A stretch of 64,000 nucleotides of DNA from contig CM051521.1 in assembly GCA_028015205.1 (NCBI GenBank), forward strand, positions 125,062,614-125,126,613. Direction: 5' to 3'. The DNA comes from Mytilisepta virgata. Lineage: Eukaryota; Mollusca; Bivalvia; Mytilida; Mytilidae. A program made the translations under genes and the position numbers. Shown piece by piece: positions 42,809 through 55,654 of this stretch (position 1 is the stretch's first letter; each line of letters begins with the position of its first letter). The notes under the pieces were generated by a model. It ran no database searches, was not told the DNA's origin, and saw only the letters and a program-made list of their open reading frames with translations.

Positions 42809-43060
42809 GGGGCCTTGGTGGTCTAGGTAGTTCATCATGTATACTAATGATCACTAACTAGCCTGTCAACATTGAGTTTGAATCTCACCTGTGGCGGTGT
42901 GTGTTCTATTATGATCTTAATTGACAAGGATTGCCAGTTTTCCTACCAAAGTTCATGGTTCTCTCCGGCTACTCCAGCTTCCTCCATCAATTAGACTGTC
43001 CCTGCGAAATATCCAAATATGCTGAAAACGGCTTAAAACATCAACTAAACAAACAAAAAA
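42809..43060 (+). mobile_element. tRNA-derived SINE with 12-bp target-site duplication
   Basis: The head has a box A-like 'tggtctaggtag' and a box B-like 'gagtttgaatctc'. The body contains 'ggttctctccggctactcc' and 'gcttcctcc', like a known mollusc/metazoan SINE core (from memory). It ends in an A-rich tail. TAAAGAGCTAAG flanks both sides (42797-42808 and 43061-43072). Confidence 0.85.
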
Positions 43061-43072
43061 TAAAGAGCTAAG

Positions 43073-43980
43073 AACTAAAACAGTTTTTTTCAGATCGTAG
43101 TTTGAAGTGGTACTTATTTCATTTTTACGTCGAATGGACTTGAAACTTACAGATCGGAAATGAATAAATTTTAAACAAATTATTCGCCCCCTACCTCCTT
43201 AAAGGTATAAAACAAATGAATAAAAACTTGAATAACAGCGACAATACAAAAAGGAGGACTGCCATAGATCCTTTCTTTCCAAATAGGAACGAGAATTCCC
43301 ATGGTTAAAATATGATTCAATCGGAATAACATGTAAAATATATTCAAAATACGAGACTATTAAGTCTTTAATCAAACATACACAAAAGAGAAATTGTATT
43401 CAGTAATAAAACATGATAAAAGTTTTGACATTTAAGAAAATGCTATAAGTCAAGCAATAGATACACATTTTTTAATGCCGATTTGAAGCATACATAAATG
43501 TGTTACATCAAACACAGTTTACTATATTCTCCTACATTGATATAATATAATGTACCAATGAATGTGCTGTATTTCATAAAGTGGAGAATCTTTTCAAAAA
43601 TTTGTGATCATATAAACAGAGTATAAGTATTTCTCCAGTCATAAATTAAGTATTTAATATGTGAAAAAGTTATTTTTGCTTGGTCAGTTAAGTACCTGTA
43701 ATTTGTCAGATTTCATATTTTTGCAGCCTTTACTCCAGAGCTTCTGGGGGCCTAAAATGGCCCCAGACTCCTGGCCAAGACGCCACTGCACAAGTGCATT
43801 GGATCAGCCTGTTCCTTGGGTTGAAGCGCTCCTTGAATTGCAAAGGGACTGATTTGTTTTTCAGGGAGACCTTCGGGGCCCCTGAACCTCATTTCTTAAT
43901 TCTATCACTGCCTTTGTTGCTATTTTGATATGTGAAAACAAATTATAGTGAAAATAGGTTAGGTAGACTAGCTCATCAGA
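43073..43980. other. Intergenic, nothing recognised
   Basis: A more G+C-rich patch at 43720-43900 contains 'cttctgggggcctaaaatgg' but no supported gene. Confidence 0.35.
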
Positions 43981-43984
43981 ATTG

Positions 43985-44240
43985 TGTCGCCTGCGTTAGG
44001 CAGAGGCGACACATAGGGATCACTATCGGTCGTCTTGCATTGTCGTCAGCATCACATTTTTCTCAGGAACCACACTAGCCAGCTTCCTAACATTTGGCAG
44101 TGAGCATGAGTATGGAGAACTATCGTGTAAGGCAGTTTCGAATCTGTGACATGTCACTTCCTGTTTGACGGAACTTAGAATATTTTTGAGGAAGAAAAAT
44201 TTCTGTCACATTTTTCTCAGGAACCACACAGGTTAGCTTC

Positions 44241-44273
<33 letters not shown>

Positions 44274-44335
44274 GTACGCAGGTGACGCATGTCTTTCCCG
44301 GAAGACTTACCACTAAGTTGTATTAGTACCATATT
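43985..44335 (+). mobile_element. HINE family E, 5' part
   Basis: The hairpin TGTCGCCTGC...GGCGACA spans 43985-44011 and is followed by 'catagggatcactatcggtc'. Two core units about 154 bp apart ('ctcaggaaccacac' near 44063 and 44217) follow. Confidence 0.65.
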
Positions 44336-44930
44336 GCCGAATCTCGAATTGCCGAATTTTTCTGATTTCTGGTACCTTAACTGAATCCCAATTTGCCAAA
44401 TCCATATTGCCAATTCCCAAATTGCTGACCATTACTGATTTCAGCTATTTAAAATAATAGTATTGACTTTTACAAATAAAAAGGACATTTTAATACTAGT
44501 AAAAGGACTTCTTTTATATGTAACTGCAGAAACTGTGTAACAACACATTAGGACAAAATAAAAGGGAGACAATTCTATTTTTTATATCCCTCCAATATAG
44601 GCACCTTCTGTTTTCGGAATAAAATAATAACAATGCCGTCTTTATTTTTCTATACCTTGAATCAAAACATTATTACATTTTTACATGATAAGTATTGATA
44701 AAATTTGATACATGATGAATTCGGTATTGAGATGTATCATAGTTCTTTTCATTAATAAATTTATTTAAATAGCCGAAGTAATTAAATAAGAAGTAGTCAG
44801 CAATTTGGGAAGTAGCAATATGGGTTTAGCAAACTGGGATTTGAGTTGAAGAACCAAAATCATAAAAAGTCTGCAATGTGGGAATTGGCAATTAGGGATT
44901 CAACAATTTGAAACGTTACCTCATAATTCC
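44328..44930. mobile_element. Foldback element with arms of about 125 bp
   Basis: The left arm ('accatattgccgaatctcga' to 'cccaaattgctgac', 44330-44433) is mirrored by the right arm ('gtcagcaatttgggaagtag' to 'attagggattcaacaattt', 44797-44920), with moderate divergence. Both arms are full of 'aattgcc'. No protein lies between. Confidence 0.7.
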
Positions 44931-45099
44931 ACATGATTACTAACCTGATTTGGATTGTCAGTGTTCCTGCTAAAGGTCTTGGTCTCTCCAGTTAGGCATA
45001 AATAAACTTAACTAAATGTGAAAGAGCTAATTGTCTTAGTAGTGTACAAGTAGAACCTTTAATTGCATTTAAATATTTTTTTCCAGTAAAATATAAATA

Positions 45100-48000
45100 A
45101 TGTCTGGTATTGCTATTGGAAGACTCAGTGAAGAGAGAAAGGCTTGGAGAAAAGACCACCCATTTGTAAGTAAATATATGATCAGGCCAAAATTAAAATT
45201 AAGTTTGTTTCCCCACACCCCGACCGACTGAGAAAATAGCCGCCGACTCAAAATTTTTTTTGGAGTTCTGAGTTCAAATTTTTTTTTTAACCCTAGTACT
45301 GCAGGACGTCGATATAGTGATTGCCAAAACAACTTTATTGTACTGCCGGTCGTCGATATATTGCATATATTGAGCACTTCCGGTAGTTCTGTTCAGTGCA
45401 GGTCGTCACTATATCGACTTTCTATATTAGGCAGACTTTTCAAGTTCTAGCCAATGAAATCAAGCAGATATATTTATATTTAGTTGATATTACGTAAGAA
45501 AAAGGATTTCCCTATAGAAAACAGTTTTTATTGGTCAATTCCAACATCCTATTCTAAAATTATTTTGATGACAAATGTTGACCTCGTAGTTTGTTTACAT
45601 CGAGTTTGAAACAATTGAAGTAGACGAAGGTTGCGGACGGCGACACGTTTTTAGAGAAGTTTTACCCTGAAAAATCGAGATTTTGTAAAAGAAATGTTTC
45701 TTGAGGATGATTCTGAAGAAGAATATTTAGATTTTGATGAAGATGATTCGGAAAATGATGAACAAATCGCGCCGTTTCAGGATACATGGATATGTGGAAA
45801 CCTTCATACACGTGTTTTCGACACTGAGAAGAAATTATTTTATTAAAATTTTGATTTGGGAGAAAATCTGGAGATTATTGATTTGTTTCGTTAATTATTG
45901 GTGAAATTTCATTAATAAATTAATTAAAGAAACAAATTGCTACGCTGAAACCTTTCCAGTCTGAGCAAGGACAACAAAAATCAATGCCACACTCGTAGGA
46001 ATTATGCATGTTTACTTTGTATACCTGCATGACATGAATGGATTCATAAAGTAAAATTATAAAAAGAATAATGGATAAAAACTTTTCAGTTTTCTTACTG
46101 CTAATTACTGAGAAAAAGAATAATACAAAAACAACAATATTTTCAGATATTTCAATAAAATATTCGGACGGAAGGGTGAAAAACGTTGTCTCGAACAGAC
46201 TTTACAGCTTCAAATCAAGCAGCTTGTTACCTCCCTCCTGACCACCCCTTCCCATTGAACCCTTTAAATTTTGCAGCTCCTTTTTTATAGACGCGATGGT
46301 CGCCGGATCCCCATTTTATGGGCCGACCACATATGTGAAAAATTTAAAAACTGCAAAGAATTTGGCCAGTCCCCCTTATCCTAAAGGAACATATTCTTTG
46401 CAGAGAAAACACACGTCGGACATTTGTTTCATTCTATTAATTTGTTTCCAATCTAGTCATTTGTTTTATCCAAAATTTATTAAAGCATTAAAATCTGTCC
46501 AATGTATTGATAAATAAGTGTCAAGGCTATTCCAGCAAAGAATCTACCCCTCATTACTCAGGACTAAAAAAAGCACTTGGTATCTATTAAGACTAATGCA
46601 TATTTAGTTTAGTTTCCTATCTTTTAGCTCAAATGAAAGTTCATTCTAATAATTTTATTAATATTGGTGATTTCCTCAATGTCAGAAGCAAAATACAGAG
46701 TCCTGTGCTGTCAGAGGGTAAATTATTTGATGGAACATTCTTCAGGTTAAACAACTACAGTACATGCATATATATTTAAAACAGTTTGCTACTAGTATGC
46801 ACTGGGAGGGAAAACATCACAGTCATGAACAATTCTGAGATACAAACTCAAATAAAATCAGATGAAATTAATGTCAAGTTGACACCTGACACTGAGAGCT
46901 ACAAACATTTAGGCATTCTAACACTTACATTAAAGTTGCTACAAATAGTTATATGTGCCAGACATACACATGATCGATTTGTTTTGCTCTGTTGGGTATT
47001 AAAAAAAATTTTCAAGATATAAAAAAAAAAAAACACCTACCTACCTACCCACTTACAACAATGTGGGTAGGGGTGTGGGGAAACATACATTTTTTTAATA
47101 GTGGCCTCAGCTGAAAATGTATTTCAAGGACATTGATTTTGCATACTGTTTTATGCCCTGCACACTAATGTGGATGGTGGATTTTGAGTTACCCTTGTCC
47201 GTCCATACGTATCGGAACTAAGCATACATGTAGTGTATCAATGAAACTTCATCAGTGGATGTGCCTTTGTTAGTACTGAGCAGTCATACAATAATTGGGT
47301 CATTATGACCTACATTTTATGCTTGAGCGACTGGTTAAGTTTTGTATCAATGAAACTTCATCGGTGGATGTGCCTTGGGTAGTGCTGAGAAGTCATACAA
47401 TAATTGGATCATTATGACCTACAATTTAAACCTGATTATAATATGGTATATAAAATGGTACATGTAGATATGAAATTTATATACACATGTATATTTCTTT
47501 CAGGGTTTTGTTGCCAGACCAACAAAAAATCCAGATGGAACATTAAATCTGTTAAATTGGGAATGTGCAATACCTGGAAAGAAAGGGGTTAGTAAAATGT
47601 ATTTAAATTTAATTCCAATTTCATACAAAAATTAAAAAAATAGTTTTATGTAGGCCACCTTTTATGTGTCCCTAAGGTATTCATATCTTGGATTAAAATT
47701 TTTTCCATAAAGCAGGGACCATGCTGGGCTTTGTAGCAAAATGCAATTTTTAGCTCGCCTGACCCAAAGGGTCAAGTGAGCTATTCTCATCACTTGGCTT
47801 CTGTCATCGTCCATTAACTTTAACAAAAGTCTTCTATGAAACTACTGGGCCAATTAGAACCAAACTTGGCCACATGCATCATTAGGGTTAACCCCACCTG
47901 CCAACCAACATGACCGACATATCTAAAAATAGAACGTAGGGGTAAACTGCAGTTTTTGTCTTATATCTCAAAAACTAAAGCATTAAGAGCAAAACTGACA

Positions 48001-51000
48001 AGGTTAAAAATGTTCATCAGGTCAAGATCTACCTGCCATGAAATTTTCAGACGAATTGTTCAACCCTTTGTTAATTTTAAGGAAATTCTGCAGTTTTATA
48101 GGTTATTATCTTGAATATTATTATAGATTAAGACAAACTGTAAACAGCAAAAATGTTCAACAAAGTAAGATCTACAAATAAGTGAACATGACCAAAATAA
48201 TTGATGACACCTTATAGGGGTTTTTGCCCTTTAAAGATGGCATCTTGTGTAAACTTTCTTTTAAAGATCTCAATGAAACCACTGGGCCAATTGGGACCAA
48301 AATTTGATGGAATGGCCCTTGGGTGGCCCCTTCCAACAGTATGTCCGGCATCCCCGATTTCCAACCAACATGGCTGCTGTTACTAAAAATAGAAAAAATT
48401 GGGGATGAATTTAAAAAATCTTCTATGAAACTACTGAGCCAATTGGAACCAAACAGTAATGGTCCTTATGAGGTTCTCTTTCAGAAACATGTCTGATGAC
48501 CCGGACTGTTAACCAAGATGGCTGCCACAGCTGAACTTAATTTAACATAGGACCCTATAGGAAAATTCATTTAAAAATGTTCTTGTCTGAAACCACTAAG
48601 CCAATTAGAACTAGACTTGGTAGCAATGGTCCTTAGACGGTCCTCTTTCTGAAATTTGTTCGATGAACTGGACTGTCAAACAAGATGGCCACCACAACCG
48701 AACTTAGTTTAACATAGGGCTCTATTGGAAAATTCATTGAAAAATCTTCTTATCTGAAACCACTTGACCAATTTAAACCAGACTTTCAGAAATGTGTCAG
48801 ATTTCGTGGACTGTGAACCAAGATGGCTGCCACAGCCGAACTTAGTTAAACATAGGACTCTATGGGAAATTCACTCAGAAATCCCGTCTGAAACTTTGAG
48901 CCAATTGGAACTAAAATTGGCAGCATTGGTCCTTAGATCGTCCTCTTTCAGAAATGTAACTGATCACCTGGATTGTCAACCATTGAACCAAGATGGCCGC
49001 CACAACCGAACTTAGTTTAATATACGACCCCATGGGAAAACTCATTTAAAAATATTCTTGTCTGAAACCACTTAGCCAGTTATAACAAGACTTAGCAGTA
49101 ATGGTCCTTATTTAGAAATGTGTCCATTGACCTGGGCTGTCAATCAAGATGGCTGCCACAGCCAAACTTAGTTTAACAAAGAACCCTGTAGAAAAACCAG
49201 CCTAATTGCCTGCTCAAGGTAAAAAGTTAAAGGTGAGCTACTAGTTTTATTTCAATCTGGCAACATAATTTTATACATGTCGATATTTCTGTCGACAAAA
49301 TATTTCAATCTACTTTGAAAGAAATCTGCCATGAGTGAATACATTTTGCAATGATGACTAAGGAACATCATCTGTAAGTTTTATATCATCTATGATAGTT
49401 GAACAGTTTACTTCAGGCTTAATAACCCATGTGTTTCAAAGTAAACAAACACAAGATAATCAATAATGACATGGTATTTGAGGTCTTATACACTTGACTG
49501 CTCGATTGATTACCCTTTTTTGACTATTGCAGTTATACAATAAGGTAAAAATATCTATTATTAAGAATTTGATAAGGTAATTTATTAGTCACTAAATAAA
49601 TATGCATGCATTTTATTTCGAAAAGCATGAAGTCATTAAGTTTCCATTCTGCAAGGATTGTGATTCCGGTTTCAATGTAAATGAACACACATGGAAATCA
49701 ATGTTTTATTAGGCTTGCTATCAAACTTAAGAATTCATTTCAGATGAAAGATTATTGTAAAAAAACTTTATTTCATCAAAAATACTTCTCAGGTCAGGTT
49801 ATTAGTCCCCTTCCAGTCCATTTCCTGTGATGGAACTTAGAATATTTTTGAGATAGAAAACTTTCTGTCACATTTTTCTCAGGAACCACACTAGCCAGCT
49901 TCCTGATATTTGGCATGGAGCATCAGTATGGAGAACTGTATCGTGTAATGCAGTTTCAGATCTGTCAAATTTCCACTTCCTGTTTGACGGAGCTTTCTAT
50001 TTTTGAGATAGAAAACTTTCTGTCACATTTTTCTCAGGAACACACAGGTTAGCTTCTTGATATTTGGCACAAAGCATCAGTATGGAGAAGTATGCAGGAA
50101 ACACATGTCTTGCCTGGAAGATTTACCACTAAGTTTTTGGTATATGAGCTTATAATGATGAGCTACAGATCAAGTTTGAGTTTCATGCTGATCGGATAAT
50201 TATTCTGAGAATTACTGCCCTTGGAAATAGGAATTACGGTCAGAATTAGCCTTCGGCATGTTTTCTCAAAGCTCTAGCCAGGTGGGGACAATGTATTGCT
50301 TAGCAATACTCTCAGAATGCTTGTTTCAAATGATAATGAATAAAGAGTAATGATATATGTTTAAAAAAGGGAAGGTAATTTAGCAAACAAATTTTGAAAC
50401 TAGTGACAAAAATTTTGGCGACAAGTGTTTGAATGCCAGCATTACCCCTGTCTTAGTAAATGTAAATAACAGTTTATTGTTCATCAATTGGAATTCATGG
50501 TAGAATACCAAATTCATTTATTGATTAGTTTTGACATCTTAGTGTTACAAACATACAACTGATTTTATTGTTGCATACAGGTATTTAAATTTCATTCACC
50601 CTAACCATGGGGACATATTATTATACTTTATCATTCTTCCATATACTGGTACATTTTACGCATTAAAAGTGGTTTCATATAATATTTCTAACACCTCATT
50701 TATATACCTGTCATACTGAATATTCACTTGTCAATTTCAAAATATATGAATACATTGTAGAACATGTACTATTATTTCAGACACCATGGGAAGGAGGATT
50801 GTACAGATTAAGAATGTTATTTAAAGAAGATTATCCAAGTTCACCTCCAAAATGTAAGACATCTTTTCGTCTGAAATAATTGATGTAAATTTTTTAGTGA
50901 ATGTGTTGAAGTTACCAGAAACTAGACATTATGTTTTATGAAGGAATATAAAAATTAACAATATTTGGTGTATTCTGGAAAACAATATCTGGTATGTTCT

Positions 51001-54000
51001 GGAAAACATTTGTTATGTAATTACTACTAGATTAATTAATTTTTAGTCTGTACAATTTGGAGATATTTTCTCCTAGACATTTACCCCATCTTTTTCACAC
51101 CCATGTCAGTGATTTGTTTTATATTCTAGATAATTGCTAATCACTAGCACTGGTAAGACATAACCGTATAGTATGGAACATGTAGTTCTGGTTTACTATA
51201 TGCAGGGATGGTTTTATTCCGTTTTTGAACAGATTTCCACTTTCTGTAGTTCGTTTTTTTCAGTAATGGTTTCTTAATTATACCCCCCGCAAACAAAGTT
51301 TGGGGGGTATATAGGAATCACCTTGTCCGTCCGTCTGTCGTGCCGTCTGTTCGTCTGTCCATATATCTTGTAAGCGCAACTCCTCCTAGACCGCTCAATG
51401 GATTTCAAGGAAACTTTACAGAAAGGAAGTACATCATCCAAAGATGTGCATGAAGAAAAATCTTTGCTTTCTGATATCACACAAGGGAGATAATTGGACT
51501 TCTATTTTTTTTGGCTTATACATTATATATGAACCTCATAAGCGCAACTCCTCCTAGACAGATCAATGGATTTCAACGAAACTTTACAGAAAGGAAGTAC
51601 ATCATCCAAAGATGTGCATGAAGAAAAATCTTTGCTTTCCGATATCACACAAGGGAGATAATTGGACTTCTATTTTTTTGGCTTATACATTATATATGAA
51701 CCTCGTAAGCGCAACTCCTCCTAGACCGCTCGATGGATTTCAATGAAACTTTACAGAAAGGAAGTACATCATCCAAAGATGTGCATGAAGAAAAATCTTT
51801 GCTTTCCGATATCACACAAGGGAGATAATTGGACTTCTATTTTTTTTGGCTTATACATTATATATGAACCTTGTAAGCGCAACTCCTCCTAGACCGCTCA
51901 ATGGATTTCAATGAAACTTTACAGAAAGGAAGTACATCATCCAAGGATGTGAATGAAGAAAAATCTTTGCTTTCCGATATCACACAAGGGAGATAATTGG
52001 ACTTCAAAGCAGGGGGTATCCTTTGTGAGCTTTGCTCACAGTACATCTAGTTATACATAGCAATATGGCTTCCGGTACATTATATAGGTTTTTTTTCTTG
52101 GCCCTGGAAAATCATCTCTGCATATGTGATGTATTTTTGAGATGGTAATATTGCAGAAAAATTCTGAATGTAATTTTGAGTCATTAGGAATTTTTAATGG
52201 TAGAATACATGTATATCATATGGCTTTCATTATCTCCATTGCAGGTAAATTTGAACCTCCATTGTTTCATCCTAATGTATACCCCTCAGGTACAGTTTGT
52301 CTTTCACTATTAGACGAAGAAAAAGATTGGAGACCTGCAGTCACAATTAAACAGGTTTGTATCAAATTTATTTGATTCCATGTTAAACTTTTTGCAATAT
52401 TATTGAAAAAGTTTCCACAAGATTTTAATATTATGAAAGTATATTTGAAATTCATTATATCCTTGTTTTTTTTTATACCCCCCGCAAACAAAGTTTGGGG
52501 GGTATATAGGAATCACCTTGTCCGTCAGTCTGTCTGTCCGTCCGTCTGTCTGTCTGTCCATCTGTCTGTCCATATATCTTGTAAGCGCAACTCCTCTTAG
52601 ACTGCTCAATGGATTTTAACAAAACTTTACAGAAAGGAAGTACATTCTATTTTTTTTTGGCTTATACATTTTATATGAACCTCGTAAGTGCAACTCCTCC
52701 TAGACCGCTCAATGGATTTCAACGAAACTTTACAGAAAGGAAGTACATCATCCAAAGATGTGCATGAAGAAAAATCTTTTCTTTCCGATATCACACAAGG
52801 GAGATAATTGGACTTCTATTTTTTTCCTATTTCGATATATCAACTCCTCCTAGATGCAAATATCTTATGAAACTTTACCCTGGGCAAGGCAAAGCGGGGG
52901 GTATCCTTTGTGAGCAAAGTTCATCTAGTTTTCAAATGCTGCTTCCTTTTTTTTTATGCCCTATCCAATAATGTGGAAGGGCATATAGATTTACCCTTTT
53001 ATGTCTGTCCTTCAACCTGGCGAGGTTACATTTTTGCATTTAGGTCCATTTCTCAGAAACCCATAAAGATATATCAATGATATTATACTACTACAATCCT
53101 CTTATATCATCAAATTTAGGTCACTTTGAATGACTCTGATAAAGTTTTGCCTTCAATTTCATATCCTAGGAATCCGTTATATCCGTTATATCAATGATAC
53201 TTTACCACTATAATTCTCTTACATTATATAATGCATTCCTTGCATTGTGACCAACATTTCATGCATGAGTCACTCGGTTAAGTTTTTGCTTTTAGGTCCA
53301 TTTCTCAGATATCATTGATATTATACATACACATTTATCTTATAAATTGCTACAAAAATCAACAACATTAAGTTCCCATGACCTATATTTTCGCTCGAGT
53401 TACTTAGTTAAAATGTTTGCATTTAGGATTATTTTTAAAGAACCTATGGTGATATATTGATGATATTTAACCACTACAATCATCTCAGCAACATTTGAGT
53501 CACAAAGGCATATATCTTATTCTTGAGTAAATTTGATAAAAAAAAATTGCATTTACAAATGTAGGTGTATTATTGAAGAATGTATGGTAATGTATTCATG
53601 ATATTTCACAACTTCATTGGTCTTATATCGTACAACACAACTCAGTAACATTTGAGTGACCACAACCTACATTTTATGCTTGAGTGACTTTGATTAATTT
53701 TTTGCATTTTAGTCTATGTCAAAATAAAACCTGTGTTGATATATTAATGATATTTTACAACTGCAGTCATCTTTTTTAGTTAAACAAAGATCACCAACAT
53801 ATAAGTACACATGACCTACATTTCATGCTTGAATGATCCATTACATTTTAGTTTTTGGGTGCTTATGTCAGAAACAGTTTAGTACTGTGGATTAATAATT
53901 TTTAATGGTATTGTTAGCCGGATATATTATGAAATTTTCATCTATTTAAAAATAATTTTCATTTCCTGTCATAAATACTAGATAGGGATTCTATGTCCAG

Positions 54001-55654
54001 GAGGACAGAACATCCCTGTGTTACAGACCCATTAGTTTAAGAAATCATGTAGGAATTTTATTTTTACCATCTGTGAGCACTATAAATGATAGAAAAGAGA
54101 ATGGAAATGGGGAGTCGGTTAACTTTTAAAGGGAACTTTCATCATTTTTACACAAATCATGAAGTGACATTGTCTGCATCCAAAGTTCATGTTATCACTG
54201 TTTGTTGTAGATTTTACTTGGTATACAAGAGTTACTAAATGAACCTAATATAAAAGACCCAGCACAAGCAGAAGCATATACTATTTATTGGTAAGTATTA
54301 AGGGTTTTGTCGGATCATTAAATATTACAAGTTTTCAGGATTTGGTCTTTCCTCAGTAACAATGCATGATAATTTAAAAAATTTGGTATGTGGATATTTT
54401 GCCAGGAGTATGTGTCTATCCTTCATGTGTCAAAATCTGGCATCATTTTCATGCTCCACTTACCAGGTTCAGCTTTGGTTTTTACTGTAAATTCACATTT
54501 TTCGTCACTTTTTGAATATTGTGGAAAAATGAACTTTTTAAAATCTTTAAAAAATTTAAAACAAATTTAATTCATTTTTTGAACCTTGAAGTTTGGTTAA
54601 GATGGTAACAACAAAATCAAGTTCAGTATAATTAAGCTTCTGATTTCGCATTATCTGACGAGGAATAAATTTAGGTTGATATTACAAAATAAAACAAATT
54701 TTACTTCATAAATCCTTTTCTTTAACCTATACGTAAATTGAATTGACATTGATCTTATATAAATACGATAGAAATAATCCAATTAATATTCATTAGGATC
54801 CATTCCAAATCCTCATTACGACCACCTGTTGCCCTCATGTCAAAACATGGCAGTTCATTTGAAGTTTGTCGTTATTGTAGTTCTTGGATTCAAAATGGCA
54901 ATTTTCGTGAATAATGATGAATTCATAAAAAACAAATGAAGCAAAAACTTGACAAGTACAAGATTTCACTGTGTCTTGTTATACTTATCATCATTGAACA
55001 ATTTGATCTATTGGAAGTCAAAACAGTCCCATGATAACAAAAGCCTAATTTTTCATCAGTTTTTCAAATTTCCTAAAAAAATAGTCATTTTTATGGTGTG
55101 ACGAAAATAAAGTAGTCAGTATTCATAATATAGTGTCTGTGTTTGATTGTCTATATTATGATTGTAGTTTGTCTTATTTTGGTATTAAACTAGTATTTAG
55201 TCGTCAGAATCAGTTGTGGAATAAAGACACTGATACACAAATAATTTCATTATGAGCCATTATAAAGCATCAAACTGCCCCTAACCTGGGGTTTAATCCC
55301 TAGGTTCTAACTTAATTGCACATGGTCAGGGTGACATAAAAAATAAAAAATATTTTAATGCTTTGAAAATAATACGATCACAGACCTATTTCAAAGCACG
55401 CCATTGACCTACGAAACTAAAACACAAATTTCAAAACCTACCCGCACGCAGACACAAACAAAGAAAAAAACAACTATAGCCTTATGCTGTGTGAACATAT
55501 TATTGTGAAGTAGCAATGTAGTCCATCTTGTTTTTCATTCTTTAATTTTTGAATAAAATGATCAGAAATATGTTTTAATTACAGTCAAAATAGAACAGAG
55601 TATGAAAGAAGAGTAAAGGAACAAGCAACAAGATTCAGAGATTCTTCATTGTAG
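45100..55654 (+). CDS. UBE2I: SUMO-conjugating enzyme UBC9 (six coding exons, complete)
   Basis: UBC9 is the single E2 of the SUMO pathway. It takes SUMO from the SAE1/SAE2 E1 as a thioester and passes it to lysines, often in psi-K-x-E motifs, mainly in the nucleus. Exons: 45100-45165, 47504-47587, 50781-50853, 52245-52354, 54211-54290, 55585-55654. All are GT-AG with matching phases, giving 160 residues (human has 158). The N-terminal helix MSGIAIGRL...[37 protein letters not shown] and [20 protein letters not shown] are near-identical to other animals. Catalytic Cys93 lies in GTVCLSLL, with Asn85 of HPN and Asp127 present. An acceptor at 45085-45086 just before the start shows a 5' UTR intron. 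AATAAA at 56018-56023 may be a polyadenylation signal. The introns carry most repeats of this half of the window. Confidence 0.97.
45292..45846 (+). mobile_element. piggyBac-like 5' end with acidic N-terminal frame, UBC9 intron 1
   Basis: TTAA (45288-45291) is followed by CCCTAGTACTGCAGGACGTC, as expected for piggyBac elements (TTAA target, CCC start). Three related blocks ('actgcaggacgtcgatatag', 'ctgccggtcgtcgatata', 'gtgcaggtcgtcactatatc') look like subterminal repeats. A 50-residue frame (45694-45846) reads [20 protein letters not shown] and is acidic like transposase N-termini of this family. No DDD catalytic domain or right TTAA end was found. Confidence 0.45.
45847..47150. other. UBC9 intron 1, remainder
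   Basis: A short frame at 46786-47022 contains 'SYKHLGIL', reminiscent of a LINE reverse-transcriptase palm end, too weak to call. An A-rich and CCTACC patch lies near 47020-47055. Confidence 0.3.
47152..47445 (+). mobile_element. Degenerate HINE family H, UBC9 intron 1
   Basis: It starts TATGCCCTGCACACTAATGT after a T-run, has 'cccttgtccgtccatacg', and has two core units 108 bp apart ('gtatcaatgaaacttcatc'). Confidence 0.5.
47752..49244 (+). mobile_element. HINE family B, UBC9 intron 2
   Basis: The hairpin AGCTCGCCTGACCC / GGGTCAAGTGAGCT (47752-47782) opens the element. The core has repeated blocks 'aaccaagatggctgccaca' and 'cttagtttaacatag'. It ends AGGTGAGCTA then CTAG (49241-49244), followed by TTTT. 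The terminal stem-loop appears lost. Confidence 0.75.
49805..50330 (+). mobile_element. HINE family E core and 3' end, UBC9 intron 2
   Basis: Two units about 154 bp apart ('tctcaggaaccacac', near 49872 and 50025) match the element at 43985. The 3' end has GCCAGGTGGGGACAA and a stem-loop ATTGCTTAGCAAT. Confidence 0.6.
51279..52050 (+). mobile_element. HINE family D, complete, UBC9 intron 3
   Basis: The 5' hairpin TATACCCCCCGCAAAC / GTTTGGGGGGTATA spans 51279-51310, and a TCCGTCTG microsatellite follows. Core units start at 51371, 51540, 51707 and 51875 (periods 169, 167 and 168). At the 3' end GGGGGTATC (inverse of the 5' arm), stem-loop GTGAGCTTTGCTCAC (52025-52039) and CTAG (52047-52050) follow in order. 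Confidence 0.9.
52474..52929 (+). mobile_element. HINE family D, shorter copy, UBC9 intron 4
   Basis: It has the same hairpin as the copy at 51279, a longer CTGTCCGT microsatellite, about two core units (one internally deleted), GGGGGGTATC, a decayed stem (GTGAGCAAAGTTCA) and CTAG (52926-52929), then TTTT. Confidence 0.88.
52956..53890 (+). mobile_element. HINE family G, UBC9 intron 4
   Basis: The hairpin TATGCCCTATCC / GGAAGGGCATA (52956-52986) follows a run of T. About six degenerate units ('atatatcaatgatatt' near 53069, 53181, 53308, 53450, 53590 and 53737) make up the core. The 3' end is not clear. Confidence 0.6.

Noticed and set aside
42807..42895. tRNA gene
   Set aside because: Box A and B are degenerate and the arms do not pair; it is the head of a SINE with target duplications.
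46296..46517. 73-codon frame [14 protein letters not shown]... in UBC9 intron 1
   Set aside because: No family match; possibly remnant of an inserted element, not supportable.
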